Assembly: GCA_947500275.1 (NCBI GenBank)
Contig: CANMSW010000007.1
Span: forward strand, 1-21,866
Direction: 5' to 3'
Source: Bacteriovoracaceae bacterium
GTDB lineage: Bacteria > Bdellovibrionota > UBA1018
DNA: 21,866 nt
Under the pieces are notes generated by a model, which saw only the letters and a program-made list of their open reading frames with translations, made no database searches and was not told the origin of the DNA. Both the position numbers and the translations under genes were made by a program. Each line of letters begins with the position of its first letter. Position 1 is the first letter of the stretch. Of this stretch, positions 6,593 to 14,245 are shown piece by piece.

Positions 6593-7885
6593 ATGAGCGA
6601 AAGTCCAAGAACCCCGTCAGCCCCTTCCCCTTCACTCCCCCTTTTTCTTATTACGGTGTCAGGACAGGACGCCCCAGGTATCACTTCGGAACTGACGGGT
6701 ACTTTGGCGAAAGCAAACGCAAAAATTCGAGATATCGGCCAAGCCGTCATTCACGGTCTCCTGTCACTTTCGATTCTCTTTGAAATCCCGGAATCCCCGC
6801 CATCGCTCGAAAACGCAGCGAACCATCCGGTCCTCAAAGATCTTTTGTTTCGGGCCGTCCAACTCGGACTCAAGCTCGAATACAAGGTATTACCCTCTAG
6901 TCCAAAAAACACCCAAACCTCGGCCTTCGCGACCAACCCTCATCGGTATGTCGTCACGCTGCTTGCGGATCAAATTTCAGCGAACGCGCTTCACGAAGTG
7001 ACCGCCGTCCTTGCTCAAGCCCGCTTCAACATCGATCTCATTCAACGGCTGAGCGAGGACGAGTTCTCTTGCGTGGAGCTCATGGTCTCCACCGCCATTC
7101 CGACCGAGGTCTTGGAGGTCAAGAAGAAGCTGCTCGAAATTGCCCGGGACCACGCGGTCGATATCGCACTTCAGAAAGAGGGGCTTTTTCGGCGCAGCAA
7201 GCGCCTCGTCGTATTCGACCTCGACTCCACCTTGATTCAATGTGAGGTCATCGACGAGTTCGCGCGCGAACTTGGTGTTTACGGTGAAGTGGCTGAAATC
7301 ACCGAGAGGGCCATGAATGGAAAAATCGACTTTGACGAAAGCCTTCGACTGCGAGTCTCGAAACTCAAAGGACTGACCCACGCACAGATTGAGAATGTAT
7401 ATCAAAGAATCCAACTCACACCTGGGGCAGAAGACTTGGTGAGAACACTTTCTCAACTCGGATACCGCACGGCGATCATCAGCGGTGGGTTCTTAACCAT
7501 CGCCGAGAAACTCCGTGATCGATTGGGGATTCACTCAGTTTATGCCAACAAGCTCGAGTTCGATGCTCACGGGGCCGCCACCGGTCACGTTCTTCCGCCT
7601 ATCGTAAACGCCCAAAAAAAGGCCGCGCTATTGGAGGAGCTCGCTCGAAGCGAAAAAGTGGATCTCGAACAAGTCATTGCGATTGGCGATGGCGCGAACG
7701 ACCTCCTCATGCTTGAGCGCGCGGGACTCGGGATCGCCTTTAACGCCAAACCGATGGTTCGAGAAAAAGCCGGAACTGCAATCAACCGGAAAAATCTTGA
7801 AGCAATCCTGCATTTATTGGGGATTTCGCGGCGGGATCTGACTCAACAAAGGGAAAAGCCCCCCCAAGGCGACGCTTCCCATTAA
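6593..7885 (+). CDS. serB: Phosphoserine phosphatase SerB with N-terminal ACT-like domains
   Basis: SerB hydrolyses O-phosphoserine to serine, the last step of serine synthesis. The 430 residues match the long form with two N-terminal ACT-like regulatory domains (about 16-100 and 117-195; the first begins LITVSGQDAPGITSELTG) and a C-terminal HAD phosphatase. HAD motifs are complete: FDLDSTLIQ (nucleophile Asp209, Asp211), ISGGF (Ser297), Lys342, and GDGANDLLML (Asp366, Asp370). The region AMNGKIDFDESLRLRV is the typical cap helix of SerB. The ATG at 6593 has no clear ribosome binding site. It is a single-gene unit that ends 7 bp from the convergent barrel gene with no obvious terminator. The ACT domains may bind serine as a feedback effector, as known for related enzymes. 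Confidence 0.95.
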   Translation: MSESPRTPSAPSPSLPLFLITVSGQDAPGITSELTGTLAKANAKIRDIGQAVIHGLLSLSILFEIPESPPSLENAANHPVLKDLLFRAVQLGLKLEYKVLPSSPKNTQTSAFATNPHRYVVTLLADQISANALHEVTAVLAQARFNIDLIQRLSEDEFSCVELMVSTAIPTEVLEVKKKLLEIARDHAVDIALQKEGLFRRSKRLVVFDLDSTLIQCEVIDEFARELGVYGEVAEITERAMNGKIDFDESLRLRVSKLKGLTHAQIENVYQRIQLTPGAEDLVRTLSQLGYRTAIISGGFLTIAEKLRDRLGIHSVYANKLEFDAHGAATGHVLPPIVNAQKKAALLEELARSEKVDLEQVIAIGDGANDLLMLERAGLGIAFNAKPMVREKAGTAINRKNLEAILHLLGISRRDLTQQREKPPQGDASH

Positions 7886-7892
7886 ATTCTCA

Positions 7893-8957
7893 TCAAAGGT
7901 TCACGCGGACGCCTAAGTTCGCGAGCCAATCCGTGACACCTGTATCACTGATCCAAATTTCCGGTTCGAGGGAAAACCTCAAATCTTCACGGAATCGATA
8001 CGCGAACGCCGGAATAACCCGAAAAACAATCGGCAATTCGATCATCTTCGGTTGAGTCCAGTCCCCCCTGAGCTCCAGGTACCAGGGCTGCGTCTCAGGG
8101 TAGGCACTGAGATCATCCTGTATACCCCCGAATCGAAATCCTAATCCGACTCGATATTCAGAAAGTGAACGGTACAGGCCGCGCAAGGGCGAGAGACCGG
8201 AACTCGCCACCACTTGCGCAGGCGTAAGCTCCAAAAAGGCATTCAGGGACTGAACCACTCCGGCAGGGTCATCCCCGAAAACCGAGATCCCCCCTCCCGC
8301 GAATACTCGAAACTGGGGCGAAAGATCGCCCTGGAGGCTCAGGCTCCACTCAGTCGTTCTGAACTCGCTCTCGGTCGAAATAGACGTAGTACCATCAGAA
8401 AGAACGAACTCTCCACCCGCACGTTTTTGGAAGCCAAAAACCCCAGCTCTGAGCTCCACTCGCCAACCAGGCGCCGGCATCCATGTTGGAAAAATCTCAA
8501 CCCCGCCCGAGCTAAAAGAGTCGGTGGGTATATCTTGGAGAGTAATATCAAAAGCGATCTCAAACTCCTGGAAAAGTCGCGCCCCGAGCCCACCGTGAAT
8601 CTGATGTCCCCACTCTTCCGTAATCCCCGCATCGCCGATGCCGACGAAAGCCGGGCGAGACAACCGGTAACCTCCCCACCACCGAATGGGCGAAAGACCT
8701 TTGCGTCGACGCCGAATTCTCTCCAGCTCGTCGCGTCGCAACAAGATGTTTCGTTCTCGTGCGTCCGCTCTTAAGAAAACACCTTCCATCCCGATTCCCT
8801 GTGAAAGCCAACCGAGCCCCACTTCACTATCGAGGGTCAACTTACTCACCCCCGCTTGGGCTTCTGGGCCCCCGAGAGCGCTGCCCCAAAAAGCAGAAAG
8901 AACCATGCAGAAAAGGAGGCCTATTTTCTGAGACGGAGGAGCGAAGCGAGCTTTCAC
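7893..8957 (-). CDS. Secreted outer-membrane beta-barrel-like protein, unknown function
   Basis: The family is unrecognised. From the GTG at 8957 the protein has 354 residues. This start gives a classic signal peptide (basic start, then KIGLLFCMVLSAFWG, ending EAQA). Earlier in-frame ATGs at 9098 and 9143 would add a non-hydrophobic extension, cross a two-way terminator-like hairpin and, for 9143, overlap the divergent gene. The GGGAG before the GTG is, however, only 1 base away, so the start is uncertain. The mature part alternates hydrophobic and polar residues in many short strands (GWRVELRAGVFGFQ, TEWSLSLQGDLS, FRVFAGGGISVFG, YRVGLGFRFGG, WYLELRGDW) and ends LANLGVRVNL, like an outer-membrane barrel. 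A charged Arg-rich stretch (RIRRRRKGLSPIRWW) precedes the barrel. It is convergent with serB. Confidence 0.75.
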   Translation of the reverse strand: MKARFAPPSQKIGLLFCMVLSAFWGSALGGPEAQAGVSKLTLDSEVGLGWLSQGIGMEGVFLRADARERNILLRRDELERIRRRRKGLSPIRWWGGYRLSRPAFVGIGDAGITEEWGHQIHGGLGARLFQEFEIAFDITLQDIPTDSFSSGGVEIFPTWMPAPGWRVELRAGVFGFQKRAGGEFVLSDGTTSISTESEFRTTEWSLSLQGDLSPQFRVFAGGGISVFGDDPAGVVQSLNAFLELTPAQVVASSGLSPLRGLYRSLSEYRVGLGFRFGGIQDDLSAYPETQPWYLELRGDWTQPKMIELPIVFRVIPAFAYRFREDLRFSLEPEIWISDTGVTDWLANLGVRVNL

Positions 8958-9055
8958 ACTCCCAAGTCTAAAGTCGAATTCGCAGAAAGTCTCCCCTACC
9001 CTGCTCGCACCTTGGTCTTTCTTAGAACCTCGTGTAGCTTTTGGTTCATTCAGTG

Positions 9056-9093
9056 AAAAAGCGGACGACCTCACAAGTGTCCGCTCAATTTTT
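9056..9093. terminator. Two-way terminator-like hairpin between divergent genes
   Basis: AGCGGAC (9060-9066) pairs perfectly with GTCCGCT (9079-9085) across a 12-base loop. The plus strand continues CAATTTTT and the minus strand continues TTTTTC, so it could stop transcription either way. It lies 45 bp upstream of the PuuD-like start, where no upstream plus-strand gene needs a terminator, so it may instead be a leader attenuator. Confidence 0.5.
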
Positions 9094-9129
9094 GACATCT
9101 CGAGTTTAACCACCGAAGGAGTGTTCTTC

Positions 9130-9825
9130 ATGTCGCTTTTCACGACTGACGGTTTCTACCATGTCTTCCGTTGGCTCCATTTGTTCTTTGGAATCATCTG
9201 GATCGGACACCTCTATTACTTCAACTTCACCCAGGGTGTGTTTTTCGCAAAAACGGACGGAAACACGAAATCCGCTGCGATTCGCCAGCTTCTTCCTGAA
9301 GCCCTGTGGTGGTTCCGTTGGGGTGCGATGTGGACCTTTGTGACCGGTCTTTCGATGCTGGGAATGAAGGGACACTTGGTCGGAATGGAGATTTTCGCCA
9401 GCGGCTGGGGGGTTTGGATTCTCCTCGGGACCGCCATGGCAACTCTAATGTGGTTCAACGTCTGGTTCGTGATCTGGCCAGCTCAACAAGTCGTAATCGC
9501 TTCAGCAGAAGGTGTAGCGGGCGGAAAACCTGCTGATCCAGCCGCAGCAGATGCTGGCGCGCGAGCCCTTCGCGCATCCCGGCACAACGTGCTTTTTTCA
9601 ATCCCGATGCTGTTTTTTATGGGAGCAGCCTCTCATTTGCCGGTTCAAATGGACGTGGATGCCCCACTCGGTCTCCTGACCGGAGTCCTTGGAGTCGTTC
9701 TCGCCGGAATCGAGTTCAATGCTCTCAAAGGAAAACTCGGACCCCTGACCACCGTGAAGGGCGTCATTGCTTCAGGTTTCGCCCTTGTCGCGATCCTGAT
9801 CGCTCTCGTCGAAGTCATCCTTTAA
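9130..9825 (+). CDS. Short PuuD-like (urate oxidase N-terminal domain) membrane protein
   Basis: This 231-residue inner-membrane protein has about six membrane segments (near 12-33, 60-80, 93-118, 153-170, 180-198 and 211-231). It matches the N-terminal membrane domain of PuuD, the membrane-bound urate hydroxylase. Visible markers are FRWLHLFFGIIWIGHLYYFNFTQG near the N-terminus (His11, His17, His27), WWFRWGAMWTF, WFNVWFVIWPAQQ, and RHNVLFSIPMLFFMGAASH (His152, His169). Some of these His residues could bind heme. PuuD proteins with a cytochrome c tail are about 400 residues; this one stops after the membrane part. The ATG at 9130 has AAGGAG about 9 bases upstream; a GTG at 9121 is too close to that site. 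No other purine-breakdown gene adjoins, so a urate substrate is not established. Confidence 0.85.
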   Translation: MSLFTTDGFYHVFRWLHLFFGIIWIGHLYYFNFTQGVFFAKTDGNTKSAAIRQLLPEALWWFRWGAMWTFVTGLSMLGMKGHLVGMEIFASGWGVWILLGTAMATLMWFNVWFVIWPAQQVVIASAEGVAGGKPADPAAADAGARALRASRHNVLFSIPMLFFMGAASHLPVQMDVDAPLGLLTGVLGVVLAGIEFNALKGKLGPLTTVKGVIASGFALVAILIALVEVIL

Positions 9826-9851
9826 GGGATCCCACGAGCTCGCTGAGTCGA

Positions 9852-9883
9852 GGGTCAGGCGGCAAACGCCTGGCCCTTTTTTT
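9852..9883 (+). terminator. Intrinsic terminator of the PuuD-like gene
   Basis: GGGTCAGGCG pairs with CGCCTGGCCC (10 bp, including a G-T pair) around the loop GCAAA and is followed by seven T. It starts 27 bp after the stop codon. Confidence 0.95.
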
Positions 9884-10013
9884 GAAAGCCCATATAACGC
9901 GATGCATCTTCATAACTAAACCACATCTTAGAGGGCCATTTTTTTTGCAGAATCTATCAAGGAAGAGGTTGCCAACTCCGAAACTAGAGGGAAGAAAAGG
10001 AACCTCTCTCCAC

Positions 10014-12029
10014 ATGAGCAGCTCCGGCCAGTCTAGAAAAATCCTACAGGAGTCGAGTCAACCCAAGGGAGAAACCGCGGCTAAAGCCAGCGACTCCCCT
10101 CTTTTGTCCGCACGACTCGAGGCAGGACCGGGCAAATCGATCGTCCTTGCTTCCCCTCTTGAGTCTCCCCAGGCGCTAGAAGACTCTCAACCGACCTCTC
10201 CGCTTCCCTGGCTCGAAGTTCTTCCGCACGCGGCCGCGTGCTTTCACAGGACCCAATTTAGGCTGCTCGGTGCCAACTCTCGCTTCCGGGACTGGTTCTT
10301 TGAGTCCTTTAAATCCAATCCCGGCATGCCAGAAACTCTACTCGAGCAAATCGGCGAGGACCGCATTCGGGCCGCCATGCAAGAGGCCCGGAGCCCGGAC
10401 CGACCCGTTCTGTTCGGAATCGAATTCAAGCCGGCCGCTGGGGGTCGACGAATGACTGCCCAGGTCCGGATCGCTTCCGCCGATGCGTGGCTCAGGGGCA
10501 CGTCTCTGATCTTTGTCGAAGACATTTCCGAAATTAAAAAGAAACAAGCCCTCGGAGAGTCCGTCGCGCGAATGCAAGACGAGAACATCAAGCAGCTCGC
10601 TGAGAGCCGATCCTCGATGGGCAGCGTCCTAGACCATCTGCCAGAGGCTTTTCTGATTTTCGGCCGGGACCTGAAAATCATTCGCTCTTTTTCCGGCTTG
10701 AGCAAAATCCTCTTTCCAGAAGGGGCAAAGAATCACTCGATCCGCAAACTCCTCTCTTTAGAGGAGCCCCGTTTCACCCCGTTCTTCGAGATCCTTTTCC
10801 ACGATATCGATCCGGTTCTTCTCGATGACCTCAGTCCGCAAGAGACACAAATCGGTGACCGTACTATCTCGATTCGATTCGTGAAACTCATGAACGAGAA
10901 AAACGAAACCCAGATCATGTGCATTCTCGATGATGTCACTGAAGTTCGCCTACTCCAAAGACGCATCCAAGAACGTGATCTGACCCGCAATCGAATTTTG
11001 AACGCCGTCATGTACCGCGAACCGTTCACCAACCTCGCCGAAAAGGTACGCGGCCTGAGAGCCTTCGCGGAAGAGGAACAAAACTTTAAGCGTATGATTC
11101 ATGCTGCGAAAAGCAATTTGGACTTCTTCTTTTTTCAAGACCTCGCGCGCGCCTGCCACGAGTGGGAGTCGCTTCAACTTCAAAATCAGCACTACAACAT
11201 CGATCAAGCGCAAGAATTAGCTCGAAAAATAGAGCGGGGACTTTCGCGCTTTATCTCAGAACAATCTGAAATCCTAAGAATGGACGCCAATAGCGAAAAG
11301 CAGAACGTTCAAATTTCCATCGACGATCTTCGCCAACTCAAAGAGAAACTCGAATTACGGACTGAGCCACAAGAGGTCGTCCAACGTCTCGAGGGGTTTG
11401 TTGAAGTAAGCCCGAAACAAGCCTTTAGTTGGCTTGGCGGGATCTGGAATTCCACGCTGGAAGCACTGGAAAAAAAAGGCAAACCGATCCAATTCGAAAA
11501 CACAGGAGCCAGAATCGCCCCCTATCACTATAGCGAACTCTTTTCGCTGCTCCCTCTTATCGTTCGAAACGCTGCCGACCATGGGATCGAACAACCGAAG
11601 TTTCGCCAGGATATCGGAAAACCCGTGGAAGGCTCCCTTTCTCTCCGGCTCGAGGAGATCGGGAAAAGCCATGGGCGGTACTACCGACTTTGCATTCATG
11701 ACGATGGTGATGGGATCGCATGGGATACCGTTCGAAAAAAGGCGGACGAGCGCGGCGAGAAAGAAGTGAGCTCTTGGGCGCCTCAACGCTTACTTTCATT
11801 TCTCCTCTCGGGAGGAGTCTCTACCAGAAACGAGGCCACACTTTTTTCCGGTCGTGGCTTAGGCTTGAATGCGATCAAGGTTGAACTGGACCGTATCGGT
11901 GGGACCCTCGAAGTCGAGAGCACCCGAGGGGAAGGCACTTGCTTCCTGCTGGAATTTCCAAAAATTCCGGCCTTCGACGAGGGGTCTGCACACCCAATGA
12001 ATAGCAAATTAGGAAACGACCCCAAGTGA
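10014..12029 (+). CDS. Soluble CheA-like hybrid-phosphorelay histidine kinase (PAS-PAS-Hpt-ATPase)
   Basis: This 671-residue cytoplasmic sensor kinase has no membrane segment. The order is: a disordered Ser/Pro-rich N-terminus (1-60), a PAS-like domain (about 65-175), a coiled-coil linker (171-200), a second PAS-like domain (205-312), an Hpt-like helical domain (330-420) with candidate phospho-His363 in FKRMIHAAKSN, then a CheA-type ATPase (505-650). ATPase boxes are RNAADHGIE (Asn519), HDDGDGI and GRGLGLNAIK. CheA has HxxKGxx at its His and a C-terminal CheW-like domain; here the first is HAAKSN and the second is absent, so it is not a flagellar receptor kinase. The ATG at 10014 (AAGGAA about 12 bases upstream) was chosen over a TTG at 9882 inside the previous terminator. 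The receiver at 12100 is the likely phosphate acceptor. Confidence 0.88.
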   Translation: MSSSGQSRKILQESSQPKGETAAKASDSPLLSARLEAGPGKSIVLASPLESPQALEDSQPTSPLPWLEVLPHAAACFHRTQFRLLGANSRFRDWFFESFKSNPGMPETLLEQIGEDRIRAAMQEARSPDRPVLFGIEFKPAAGGRRMTAQVRIASADAWLRGTSLIFVEDISEIKKKQALGESVARMQDENIKQLAESRSSMGSVLDHLPEAFLIFGRDLKIIRSFSGLSKILFPEGAKNHSIRKLLSLEEPRFTPFFEILFHDIDPVLLDDLSPQETQIGDRTISIRFVKLMNEKNETQIMCILDDVTEVRLLQRRIQERDLTRNRILNAVMYREPFTNLAEKVRGLRAFAEEEQNFKRMIHAAKSNLDFFFFQDLARACHEWESLQLQNQHYNIDQAQELARKIERGLSRFISEQSEILRMDANSEKQNVQISIDDLRQLKEKLELRTEPQEVVQRLEGFVEVSPKQAFSWLGGIWNSTLEALEKKGKPIQFENTGARIAPYHYSELFSLLPLIVRNAADHGIEQPKFRQDIGKPVEGSLSLRLEEIGKSHGRYYRLCIHDDGDGIAWDTVRKKADERGEKEVSSWAPQRLLSFLLSGGVSTRNEATLFSGRGLGLNAIKVELDRIGGTLEVESTRGEGTCFLLEFPKIPAFDEGSAHPMNSKLGNDPK

Positions 12030-12099
12030 TATTATTTCAACTCTAAAACCTAAGTCGCCACCAAAGTTAATGTGAAACTTGTAAAGGACCCACCCAACC

Positions 12100-12516
12100 A
12101 TGTTCCCAGCTGAAACGCGAATTCTCATCGCCGACGATTCCCAGACTACGCGAGCGCTCATCCGATCGTTCCTTAAAAATTCCGGGCTAGGTTGGCATTT
12201 AAATGAGGCCGAAAATGGAGTTCGTGCGCTTGAAGTACTGCGCGACCAACAAGAAAAGAACAAGCCCATCCAACTCGTCCTTTCGGACTGGGAAATGCCT
12301 GTACTCTCTGGACTCGACTTCCTGAAAAAAGTTCGCTCCGACGAGCGCTGGAAGCTACTTCCCTTCATCATGATCACGGGAGTTAATCATCCAGAACAGG
12401 TGGTCGAGGCGGTCAAAGCTGGGGTGACAAGCTACCTCGTGAAACCGGTTCAGCCCGAAACACTTCATCTCAAGCTCAAACAGGCCTGGGAGAAAACACA
12501 CCCACGCAAGAGCTAA
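12100..12516 (+). CDS. Single-domain CheY-like response regulator
   Basis: This 138-residue protein is a receiver domain with no output domain. The acidic pair Asp12-Asp13 (LIADDSQ), phospho-acceptor Asp63 (LVLSDWEMP), switch Thr93 (IMITG), Tyr112 and Lys115 (SYLVKPV) are all present, so it should be phosphorylated and change shape like CheY. It lies 70 bp after the kinase in the same direction, with AAAGGA about 11 bases before the ATG, so kinase and receiver probably act as a pair. Without an output domain it must work by protein contact or as a phosphorelay intermediate. The CheX-like gene 4 kb away could encode its phosphatase, which is inference. The target is unknown. Confidence 0.93.
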   Translation: MFPAETRILIADDSQTTRALIRSFLKNSGLGWHLNEAENGVRALEVLRDQQEKNKPIQLVLSDWEMPVLSGLDFLKKVRSDERWKLLPFIMITGVNHPEQVVEAVKAGVTSYLVKPVQPETLHLKLKQAWEKTHPRKS

Positions 12517-12554
12517 AGCACCGCTCACCCCAGAACCGATCGTCTGGATCCCGA

Positions 12555-14195
12555 TTAGAGCAGAGCAAAGAGCAACTTAATATCATCGTCATCGAATGTG
12601 AGATTTGCTCCCATAAAGATCGGAATGGAGCCCCCCACCTTATGGATTCCCTCGAATCCACCTTGCAAAGTCACACCTGAGAAAACTCGAGAATGAATGA
12701 GCGGTCTGAGTGCAACCGTTCCTCGCCAATCTATCCCAGCGTCGGTCGAGCTCGTTCCGTAGAGATCATTTCGAATCACAAGCATCTCCTCGGCACCACT
12801 CGGCCCTAGGCGGAGTGCCATCGAGGCCGTTCCATCGCCAGACCAAGCGCCCGCTGCAAGATCCAAGCGCTTGAAGAATACTTTTCCAAACATCGCTGTG
12901 ACCTGAAGCGACCCACCGACTCCTTGAACAATCCTCGTCTCTTCCTCGACCGTCGTCACACCACCGGTAACTGTCGTTGTGGTCGTCACGGATCGACTCC
13001 CCCGCGGATCCAACGCTACGCCGATCAAATAGTAACGATCCGGTTGAGGATAGAGGCGAATTTCAAGGAACCCCCGGCTCCCATCGTAAGCCGAAAGGGA
13101 CTGGGCGCCTAAGCTCAGATTAAACCGGAAACCACCGGCCCTTCCCAGGAGCCGATTGATATTCCGAATGGCCTCGCGAATCTCTTGCGCATACACCGGA
13201 TCATTGAGCAGCATCCCGACGGACCCCTCGCCCCGATTGACCCTGGACATAATATCGCGCAATTGCTCGATCGCATCTTCGAGCTTCGCGAGCGTTCGCT
13301 GCGCAGTCGTATTCAACCCCCCCTCAGGGGAGAGTGTCTTAGAAGCGTTTTCGAGAGTGCGGTTCAACTTCTGAATCGTATCGCGAAGCTCTGCCGGATT
13401 GAACGTTTGTTTCAAGTTCGAGGTCAGAGAGGTCATTTCCCCCACGAGCGAGTCCACTTGATTCACTAAGTGCTGCACGTCTTGGGATTGCTCTCCCACA
13501 GGAATTTCCCTACCGCCTCGGCGAGAACTGGGAGGCGGATCCGCAGGGGGCTGCGCCTGTGCAATCGTGACACTTTCGGAAGCTGCCATTGCCGGACTTT
13601 GAAGAAGTGAAAGTCCTTGAAAGAAGTAAACCGCAAAGGATGAAGAGACCTGCTTCAAGACAGATGCCCCTCCCTCACGTAAAGACTTCTGAAACGGAAG
13701 TTCTTGGGCTTCGTCGGACGCCGGTGTCCGAGCATCGGGCAATCGCATTGCGCCGGTTTCGGGCGAACCAGTGGACTGGACGTTCGACTTCTTTTTGTCC
13801 TGAACCGAGTGTGCACCTTCATTGCCAATGTAGCGAACGGGCTTCAGCTCAACGAACTTGTCCCCCAAGAAACCGTCGGCGCGAAGATAGGCGCGCGTTT
13901 CCGGCAGCAGCTCAACCGGCGCCGTCACACAGATTCCCAGGCGAACCCGGGTCTCAGAAAGCTCGACTGAAAAAAGATAGCCAATCTGTAGCCCCAGGGA
14001 CTTCACGGGCGACTTCATTTTCAAGCCAGTAGCGTCTTCGACATTAATATGGACGGGATTACACGACCTCCACCAGAACGGGCGGTCATTCACGAAAACA
14101 GTTACAGCACCCAGGAGAATGATTCCGAGCAGAGTAAAAACTCCAACCCGAATCTTAGTCGACATTCCGGCTTCAGACGGATTCAGTTGAGGCAT
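12555..14195 (-). CDS. MCE/MlaD-family lipid-transport protein with C-terminal barrel-like domain
   Basis: This is the substrate-binding part of an Mla-type ABC system that moves phospholipids between membranes. The 546 residues form these parts: an N-terminal membrane anchor (16-36), an MCE domain (about 46-120, with GLKMKSPVKSLGLQIG and LRADGFLGDKFVELKP), a low-complexity section (120-240), a coiled-coil helical section (240-350, with the RGEGSVGMLLNDP phrase common in long MCE proteins), and a Gly-rich strand-forming C-terminal domain (352-546). The last part looks like an outer-membrane barrel, so one chain might join inner and outer membranes. The ATG at 14195 has AAAGGG 6 bases upstream. 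It is the last gene of the unit, 50 bp after mlaE. The MCE call is firm; the barrel is a composition-based inference. E. coli MlaD is about one third this length. Confidence 0.9.
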   Translation of the reverse strand: MPQLNPSEAGMSTKIRVGVFTLLGIILLGAVTVFVNDRPFWWRSCNPVHINVEDATGLKMKSPVKSLGLQIGYLFSVELSETRVRLGICVTAPVELLPETRAYLRADGFLGDKFVELKPVRYIGNEGAHSVQDKKKSNVQSTGSPETGAMRLPDARTPASDEAQELPFQKSLREGGASVLKQVSSSFAVYFFQGLSLLQSPAMAASESVTIAQAQPPADPPPSSRRGGREIPVGEQSQDVQHLVNQVDSLVGEMTSLTSNLKQTFNPAELRDTIQKLNRTLENASKTLSPEGGLNTTAQRTLAKLEDAIEQLRDIMSRVNRGEGSVGMLLNDPVYAQEIREAIRNINRLLGRAGGFRFNLSLGAQSLSAYDGSRGFLEIRLYPQPDRYYLIGVALDPRGSRSVTTTTTVTGGVTTVEEETRIVQGVGGSLQVTAMFGKVFFKRLDLAAGAWSGDGTASMALRLGPSGAEEMLVIRNDLYGTSSTDAGIDWRGTVALRPLIHSRVFSGVTLQGGFEGIHKVGGSIPIFMGANLTFDDDDIKLLFALL

Positions 14196-14245
14196 AAGGA
14201 CCCTTTCATACTGTCACACCCACAGGTGCTGACTCATGCTGGACT

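Noticed and set aside
6977..7456. 159-codon minus-strand frame inside serB
   Set aside because: It is antisense to the second ACT-like domain and catalytic motifs of SerB and has no independent features.
8214..8774. 186-codon plus-strand frame inside the second barrel gene
   Set aside because: It lies opposite the barrel coding region and is Arg/Ser-rich without recognisable features.
9882..10013. Upstream TTG start of the kinase
   Set aside because: The TTG lies inside the T run of the preceding terminator, so it could hardly be on a properly started transcript of this gene.
12517..12554. Terminator between the receiver and MCE genes
   Set aside because: Only a 5-bp stem (CCAGA/TCTGG) without a T run is present, which is too weak to call.
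13589..14032. 147-codon plus-strand frame inside the MCE gene
   Set aside because: It is opposite the conserved MCE domain; there is no ribosome binding site or domain.
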